The notes under the pieces: generated by a model
The model's database searches: none
What the model saw: the letters and a program-made list of their open reading frames with translations, nothing else
What the model was told of the DNA's origin: nothing
Shown here: positions 8,031 through 11,932 of the stretch, piece after piece
How the letters are laid out: every line of letters starts with the position of its first letter
Numbering within the stretch: position 1 is the first letter of the stretch
Made by a program: the position numbers and the translations under genes
NCBI GenBank assembly: GCA_903912405.1
Contig: CAIWHF010000049.1
Coordinates: forward strand, 1 to 11,932
Direction of reading: 5' to 3'
Source: an uncultured Bacteroidota bacterium
Lineage (GTDB): Bacteria; Bacteroidota; Bacteroidia; Chitinophagales; Chitinophagaceae
Length of the DNA stretch: 11,932 nt

Positions 8031-8038
8031 CAAAAATA
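8031..8038 (-). promoter_or_regulatory. Possible -7 box for the GT2/GT-C operon
   Basis: The minus strand reads TATTTTTG, matching TAnnTTTG, 33 bases upstream of the ATG at 7998. No TTTG is seen at the expected upstream distance, so support is partial. Confidence 0.4.
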
Positions 8039-8040
8039 AT

Positions 8041-8048
8041 TAAATTTG
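8041..8048 (+). promoter_or_regulatory. Possible -7 box for the methyltransferase gene
   Basis: TAAATTTG matches TAnnTTTG, 47 bases before the methyltransferase ATG. No matching upstream TTTG is found. It lies only two bases from the opposite-strand -7 box, so the two promoters would overlap. Confidence 0.4.
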
Positions 8049-8095
8049 TCATTAACACTAATTTCATAAGCAATTAGTTTAAATAAATAGATTTT

Positions 8096-8824
8096 ATGGA
8101 TTTAAAAGAATTAGAAGCTGGCATAGACCCTTCTTCTCATTGGTATTATCAAAGTAAGAAATTACCTATGCTTTCTTATGTAAAAAAGCAATTAGACAAA
8201 CACCAACCCTTACAAATTATTGATGTAGGTTCCGGCTCTGGCTTTTTTGCTTATGAAATTGAAAAGACTTTTTCTTCTCAAATCAATAAAGTGTATTTAG
8301 TAGACATTGGCTATACGAAAGAAGAAATGCAAGCAACGCAGGCACAGAAAATTGAAAAGGCGCTATACATCCCAGAACGCATAGAAAATAGTGTAGTGAT
8401 TTTGATGGATGTATTAGAGCATATCGAAGATGATATTGCTATGCTTCAAGCTATAAAGAAAAATTGCGTGGGCGATAACAATCATTTTTTCATTACCGTA
8501 CCTGCTTTTGAATCTTTATGGAGTGGCCACGATGATTATTTGGGTCATTATCGTCGCTATCGAATTGCTACGCTTAAACGCGCATTAAAAACGGCTAATT
8601 TCACCGTAACGAATAGCTATTATTTATATGGCACTTTATTCCCATTAGTATGGACCATTAGAAAAATTGCTAACCTATTTAAAAAAGGGGAAGCACAATC
8701 GGACATGAAACCAACTAGTGATTTTATCAATACCCTATTACTTAAATTCAACGCAGCAGAAATGCGCATTGCAAAAAACAACAAACTGTTTGGCGTAAGT
8801 TGCGTGGCTCAAGGAAAAATATAA
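8096..8824 (+). CDS. Class I SAM-dependent methyltransferase (Methyltransf_23-like)
   Basis: This is a 242-residue methyltransferase whose substrate is not evident. DVGSGSGF (43-50) is the SAM-binding motif I. VYLVDI (66-71) ends in the acidic residue of strand 2. MDVLEHIEDD (104-113) is the post-motif typical of the Methyltransf_11/23 group. VPAFESLWSGHDDYLGHYRR (135-154) follows strand 5. This tail with its SGHDDYLGHYRRY signature is, to my knowledge, common in methyltransferases encoded next to polyprenyl-phosphate glycosyltransferases. A hydrophobic stretch at about 173-190 could touch the membrane. The ATG at 8096 is preceded by AT-rich DNA without a Shine-Dalgarno sequence. The gene is divergent from the GT2/GT-C operon and ends at a strong terminator. 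Methylation of a lipid-linked sugar or surface glycan is a reasonable inference, not shown. Confidence 0.85.
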   Translation: MDLKELEAGIDPSSHWYYQSKKLPMLSYVKKQLDKHQPLQIIDVGSGSGFFAYEIEKTFSSQINKVYLVDIGYTKEEMQATQAQKIEKALYIPERIENSVVILMDVLEHIEDDIAMLQAIKKNCVGDNNHFFITVPAFESLWSGHDDYLGHYRRYRIATLKRALKTANFTVTNSYYLYGTLFPLVWTIRKIANLFKKGEAQSDMKPTSDFINTLLLKFNAAEMRIAKNNKLFGVSCVAQGKI

Positions 8825-8840
8825 TCTTTCATGTTGGCAT

Positions 8841-8874
8841 AAAAAAAGGCTACCAATTTGGTAGCCTTTTTTTT
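8841..8874. terminator. Bidirectional intrinsic terminator between the methyltransferase and rpsP
   Basis: GGCTACCA (8848-8855) and TGGTAGCC (8859-8866) form a perfect 8-bp stem with a 3-base loop, flanked by seven A on the left and eight T on the right. It therefore works as an intrinsic terminator on both strands. It serves the methyltransferase (stop 17 bases away) and rpsP (stop 20 bases away), which converge here. Confidence 0.95.
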
Positions 8875-8893
8875 AATAATTATACGGAATTGC

Positions 8894-9448
8894 TTATTCA
8901 GCAGTTTCTGTAGTTTCGTTTGTTTCAGCAGGTGCTTCAACAACTTCTTCAACAGGTGCATCTTCAGCAGTTTCTGCTGCTGCAGCTGCTGCTAAGTTTG
9001 CTGCTTCTTTAGCTGCATTTTTAGATTCTACTAATTTTACTGATTCAACAACAGCTGCTGTTCTTTTATCAGATTTATGTTTTAAATGTGCTTGCTCACG
9101 AGCTACAACAACTTGCTCATGTTCTGCATTCCATTTTTCAAATTTCTCTTGTACCGCTTTCTCATCGAATAAGCCTAAAGCTACTCCACGATGTAAGTGT
9201 TTTAAGAACAATACACCTTTGAATGATAAGATACGACGACACGTATTCGTTGGTTGCGCACCATTGTTTAACCAATGTAAAGAACGCTCACGATCCAAAC
9301 GGATAGTTGCAGGAACGGTTAATGGATTGTACGTACCTAATTTTTCGATGAATTTACCATCACGAGGTGAAGTACTGTTTGCTACTACGATAAAGTAGAA
9401 AGGTCTTTTTTTAGACCCGTGACGTTGAAGTCTGATTTTAACTGACAT
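8894..9448 (-). CDS. rpsP: 30S ribosomal protein S16 (bS16) with long C-terminal extension
   Basis: S16 is a small-subunit protein that binds 16S rRNA early in assembly. Residues 1 to about 88 are the normal S16 fold: MSVKIRLQRHGSKKRPFYFI at the start, DGKFIEKLGTYNP (30-42) and GAQPTNTCRRILSFKGVLFL (63-82). The E. coli protein ends near residue 82; this one continues to 184. The extension first has a charged, probably helical part (about 95-145), then an Ala-rich run (145-161), and ends in a Glu/Ala/Thr tail that is strongly acidic, which is unusual for a ribosomal protein. Extended S16 is known in Bacteroidota. The gene is monocistronic at its 3' end (terminator 20 bases downstream), so rimM, trmD and rplS do not follow. 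It has its own promoter, and ffh lies upstream on the same strand. The 5' untranslated region is short, about 35 bases, without a Shine-Dalgarno sequence. Confidence 0.98.
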   Translation of the reverse strand: MSVKIRLQRHGSKKRPFYFIVVANSTSPRDGKFIEKLGTYNPLTVPATIRLDRERSLHWLNNGAQPTNTCRRILSFKGVLFLKHLHRGVALGLFDEKAVQEKFEKWNAEHEQVVVAREQAHLKHKSDKRTAAVVESVKLVESKNAAKEAANLAAAAAAETAEDAPVEEVVEAPAETNETTETAE

Positions 9449-9489
9449 AAATAATAGAAATTATTTTGTTTACAATAAATTTTGGAGTG

Positions 9490-9520
9490 CAAAGATACAA
9501 TTCTAGACGGAATTTCCAAA
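9490..9520 (-). promoter_or_regulatory. Promoter of rpsP (Bacteroidota type)
   Basis: The minus strand reads TTTG (9520-9517), a 19-base spacer, then TATCTTTG (9497-9490), a full match to the Bacteroidota consensus. It sits in the 82-base gap between the ffh stop and the rpsP start, so rpsP can be expressed independently of ffh. Confidence 0.8.
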
Positions 9521-9530
9521 AAATGAGGGA

Positions 9531-10868
9531 TTATTTACCAAAAGGCATACCTGGTAAGGATGGCATGCCGCCCATACCCTTCATTTTATTCATTTGGCCC
9601 ATCATTTGCTTCATTTGCTCAAATTGCTTCATGAAGGCGTTTACATCCGCTATTTCTTTGCCCGAGCCTCTTGCAATACGCTTACGGCGACTTGCATCGA
9701 TACGTTCTGGATTGTTGCGCTCAAAAGGGGTCATAGAATTAATCATGGCCTCAATACCCTTAAACGCATCGTCGCTAATATCAATATCCTTAATAGCCTT
9801 CCCTACTCCCGGTATCATCGCTAATAAATCTTTGATATTACCCATTTTCTTAATTTGATTCAATTGCTCTTTAAAGTCCTCGAAATCAAATTTATTGGCT
9901 CTAATTTTCTTTTCTAATTTCTTAGCCTGCACTTCGTCGAATTGTGCCTGAGCGCGTTCAACCAAGGTAGTAATATCACCCATTCCCAATATACGCTGCG
10001 CCATACGCTCTGGATAAAACACATCGAGTGTATCCAGTTTTTCGCCCATGCTCACAAACTTGATGGGCTTTTGTACCGTATATTTAATCGATAACGCAGC
10101 ACCCCCTCTGGTATCTCCATCTAATTTTGTTAGTACCACCCCCGTAAAATCTAATCGATCGTTGAAGGCCTTTGCGGTATTCACCGCATCTTGACCGGTC
10201 ATACTATCAACCACAAATAAAATCTCGTTCGGATTTACTGCTGCTTTTATCTGCGCCACTTCTTGCATCATCGCCTCGTCGACCGCCAAGCGACCCGCAG
10301 TATCTATAATCACGATGCTATTGCCATCGCGTTTTGCTTGTGCTACGGCATCTTTTGCGATTTGCACCGCATCTTTCGTTTCACGATCGATATATACCGG
10401 CACTTTTATTTGATCGGCTAATACTTGCAACTGATCCATAGCTGCTGGACGATATACATCGGCAGCAACTAATAAAGGATTTCTTCCTTGTTTTGTTTTT
10501 AAATAATTGGCCAACTTACCAGAGAAGGTTGTTTTACCCGAACCTTGCAAGCCGGCAATAAGTATAATCGTTGGTTTATTCTTGATATCTAATTCACTAG
10601 CATCACCACCCATCAATACCGCCAATTCATCTTTTACAATTTTCACCATCAATTGCCCTGGCGAAACTGCGGTCAATACTTTTTCTCCTAATGCTTTTTC
10701 TTTTACCGTATCGGTAAATTCTTTTGCAATTTTAAAATTCACATCGGCATCCACCAAAGCTCTTCTAATTTCTTTAATGGTAGTAGCTATATTAATTTCA
10801 CTAATTCTTCCTTCGCCCTTTAATTGCTTAAAGGCCGATTCTAAACGTTCACTTAAATTATCAAACAT
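9531..10868 (-). CDS. ffh: Signal recognition particle protein Ffh (SRP54), 445 aa
   Basis: This is the GTPase that, with 4.5S RNA, binds hydrophobic signal sequences on ribosomes and delivers them to FtsY at the membrane. The N domain covers about 1-90. The G domain has the P-loop GLQGSGKTT (106-114), DVYRPAA (137-143), DTAGR (189-193) and TKLDGDTRGG (247-256). The M domain follows from about 305, with the Met-rich finger loop near 340-355 and the RNA-binding SRRKRIARGSG (393-403). It ends in a Met/Gly/Pro-rich tail. The start is set at MFDNLSERLE, the usual Ffh N terminus. An upstream in-frame ATG at 10958 would add 30 residues unlike the family, and the predicted promoter lies inside that extension, so it is rejected. 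The leader is only about 15-20 bases, without a Shine-Dalgarno sequence. rpsP follows after 82 bases with its own promoter. Confidence 0.98.
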   Translation of the reverse strand: MFDNLSERLESAFKQLKGEGRISEINIATTIKEIRRALVDADVNFKIAKEFTDTVKEKALGEKVLTAVSPGQLMVKIVKDELAVLMGGDASELDIKNKPTIILIAGLQGSGKTTFSGKLANYLKTKQGRNPLLVAADVYRPAAMDQLQVLADQIKVPVYIDRETKDAVQIAKDAVAQAKRDGNSIVIIDTAGRLAVDEAMMQEVAQIKAAVNPNEILFVVDSMTGQDAVNTAKAFNDRLDFTGVVLTKLDGDTRGGAALSIKYTVQKPIKFVSMGEKLDTLDVFYPERMAQRILGMGDITTLVERAQAQFDEVQAKKLEKKIRANKFDFEDFKEQLNQIKKMGNIKDLLAMIPGVGKAIKDIDISDDAFKGIEAMINSMTPFERNNPERIDASRRKRIARGSGKEIADVNAFMKQFEQMKQMMGQMNKMKGMGGMPSLPGMPFGK

Positions 10869-10890
10869 GGGGTATTTTTTTGAATGCGGA

Positions 10891-10898
10891 CAAAGATA
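10891..10898 (-). promoter_or_regulatory. -7 box of the ffh promoter
   Basis: The minus strand reads TATCTTTG, a match to TAnnTTTG, 22 bases upstream of the ffh ATG. No clear TTTG is seen at the expected -33 position. The position supports the start at 10868. Confidence 0.6.
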
Positions 10899-10964
10899 AT
10901 TTGTTTTTATGGAAATTGCGTGCCTATAGTGGATGATTTCATTTTTTTCTACCCGCATAAAATG

Positions 10965-10972
10965 TATCTTTG
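10965..10972 (+). promoter_or_regulatory. -7 box of the E1 dehydrogenase promoter
   Basis: TATCTTTG matches TAnnTTTG, 18 bases before the ATG at 10991. Upstream is a T-run (10942-10948) rather than a clean TTTG at the -33 position. It diverges from the ffh promoter, with 66 bases between the two -7 boxes. Confidence 0.6.
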
Positions 10973-10990
10973 CTAACGAAAAAAGTAAGC

Positions 10991-11932
10991 ATGATTTCTA
11001 AGGAACAAGGATTAAAAGCCTATCGATTAATGATGAGTGCCAAAGCAATGGCAAACGTGTATGAAGCTAATAGGCCCCTATGTAAATATGTACACAGCAC
11101 CTCTCGTGGCCATGAGGCTATTCAAATAGCTACCGGTATGCTATTGAAGAAAGAAGATTATGTGAGCCCTTATTACAGAGATGAGAGTATGATGCTGGGC
11201 ATGGGTTTTAGACCTTATGAAATGATGTTGCAGTTATTAGCAAAAGCCGACGATCCATTTACTGGTGGTAGAGCATATTATAATCACCCCAATAGCAGAC
11301 GCGAACAATTTCCTAAAATCATTCACCAAAGTAGCGCTACGGGTATGCAAGCCATTCCCACTACTGGTGTAGCACAAGGGATAAAATACATTCTAGAACA
11401 TCAACTGCAAGACTTCGAAAATACACCCATTGCACTATGCTCTTTAGGCGACGGCAGCGTTACCGAGGGCGAAGTAAGTGAAGCCTTTCAATTTGCAGCC
11501 TTACATCAATTGCCTATTTTATTTTTAATTCAAGATAATGACTGGGGTATATCGGTAAGTAGTGATGAAGCGCGCAGTATGGATGCCTACGAATATATCG
11601 GCGGCTTTAAAGGATTTCAACGCATGCGTATCGATGGCACCAATTTTGATGAGTGCTATACACAAATGGAATATGCTTTAGATTGGGTACGCACAGAACG
11701 AAAACCCTTTTTAATGCATGCTAAAGTGCCTTTAAATGGTCATCATACTAGTGGTGTACGCAAAGAGTGGTATAGAACAGAAGAAGATTTAGCCAAACAC
11801 CTAAAAGACGATCCTGGACCAAAATTATACCAGTTTTTATTGGATAAAAAATGGGCAACCGAATCGGAATTAGCAGCTATTGAAGAAGAGGAATTGACTT
11901 TTATTACAAGAGAATTTGAAGCGGCTGTGGCG
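10991..11932 (+). CDS. Thiamine-diphosphate-dependent 2-oxoacid dehydrogenase E1 component, alpha region, partial (314 residues)
   Basis: This is the E1 (decarboxylating) component of a 2-oxoacid dehydrogenase complex; the branched-chain 2-oxoacid or pyruvate type is likely. The reading frame is open from the ATG to the window edge. The thiamine-diphosphate motif is present: GDGSVTEGEVSEAFQFAALH (153-172) leading to QDNDWGIS (181-188), with the Mg-binding Asp154 and Asn183. SPYYRDE (59-65) corresponds to the conserved YR(D/S)H-like segment near the cofactor phosphate. FTGGRAYYNHP (90-100) and IPTTGVAQGIKY (122-133) match other E1-alpha blocks. GHHTSG (about residues 258-263) lies where E1-alpha has its GHS active-site loop. 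Residue 314 is close to where a stand-alone alpha subunit would end, but no stop appears. Bacteroidota often fuse alpha and beta into one chain of about 660-700 residues, so a fusion is likely here but unseen. The substrate is not determined. Confidence 0.9.
   Translation, partial: MISKEQGLKAYRLMMSAKAMANVYEANRPLCKYVHSTSRGHEAIQIATGMLLKKEDYVSPYYRDESMMLGMGFRPYEMMLQLLAKADDPFTGGRAYYNHPNSRREQFPKIIHQSSATGMQAIPTTGVAQGIKYILEHQLQDFENTPIALCSLGDGSVTEGEVSEAFQFAALHQLPILFLIQDNDWGISVSSDEARSMDAYEYIGGFKGFQRMRIDGTNFDECYTQMEYALDWVRTERKPFLMHAKVPLNGHHTSGVRKEWYRTEEDLAKHLKDDPGPKLYQFLLDKKWATESELAAIEEEELTFITREFEAAVA

Noticed and set aside
9466..10899. Plus-strand open frames opposite ffh (up to 130 codons)
   Set aside because: They are antisense to conserved Ffh codons, have no family resemblance, and one runs across the rpsP promoter.
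10869..10958. A 30-residue N-terminal extension of Ffh from the upstream ATG at 10958
   Set aside because: MFDNLSERLE at 10868 is the normal Ffh start, the extension does not resemble the family, and a -7 box (10898-10891) lies inside it.
1..11932. CRISPR arrays, insertion sequences, tRNA or rRNA genes, phage or defence genes
   Set aside because: No spaced direct repeats, transposase-like frames, terminal inverted repeats, cloverleaf sequences or defence domains were seen on either strand.

Overview
The window looks like a chromosomal segment from a low-GC member of the Bacteroidota, plausibly Chitinophagaceae or a relative. Three things point there. Upstream of several genes are good matches to the Bacteroidota promoter (-7 box TAnnTTTG, with TTTG about 19-20 bases upstream). 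Shine-Dalgarno sequences are nearly absent. Ribosomal protein S16 carries a long Ala/Glu-rich tail. The genus assignment is inference.

Layout. 1-5017 (minus strand): the start of rpoC (cut by the window edge) preceded by a complete rpoB, the two largest RNA polymerase subunits. 5018-5332: a 315-base gap holding the rpoB leader, with a promoter and, downstream of it, a terminator-like hairpin. 5333-7998 (minus): a two-gene overlapping operon, a GT2 polyprenyl-phosphate-sugar synthase-like enzyme followed by a multi-membrane-span GT-C glycosyltransferase with C-terminal TPRs. 8096-8824 (plus): a class I SAM methyltransferase divergent from that operon. 8841-8874: a strong bidirectional terminator. 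8894-10868 (minus): rpsP (S16) and, upstream of it, ffh (signal recognition particle GTPase). 10991 to the end (plus): the N-terminal part of a thiamine-diphosphate-dependent 2-oxoacid dehydrogenase E1, cut by the window edge.

How the genes work together. rpoB/rpoC, rpsP and ffh are core transcription, translation and protein-export genes. The central glycosyltransferase pair fits a two-step scheme: the cytoplasmic GT2 enzyme would charge a polyprenyl-phosphate carrier with a sugar, and the GT-C enzyme would transfer that sugar to an acceptor on the outer face of the inner membrane. The methyltransferase may act in the same surface-glycan pathway.

I did not find a convincing undescribed system. 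The items most worth a second look are the possible attenuator in the rpoB leader, the GT2/GT-C-TPR pair with its divergent methyltransferase, and the separation of rpoBC from the usual rplKAJL genes.
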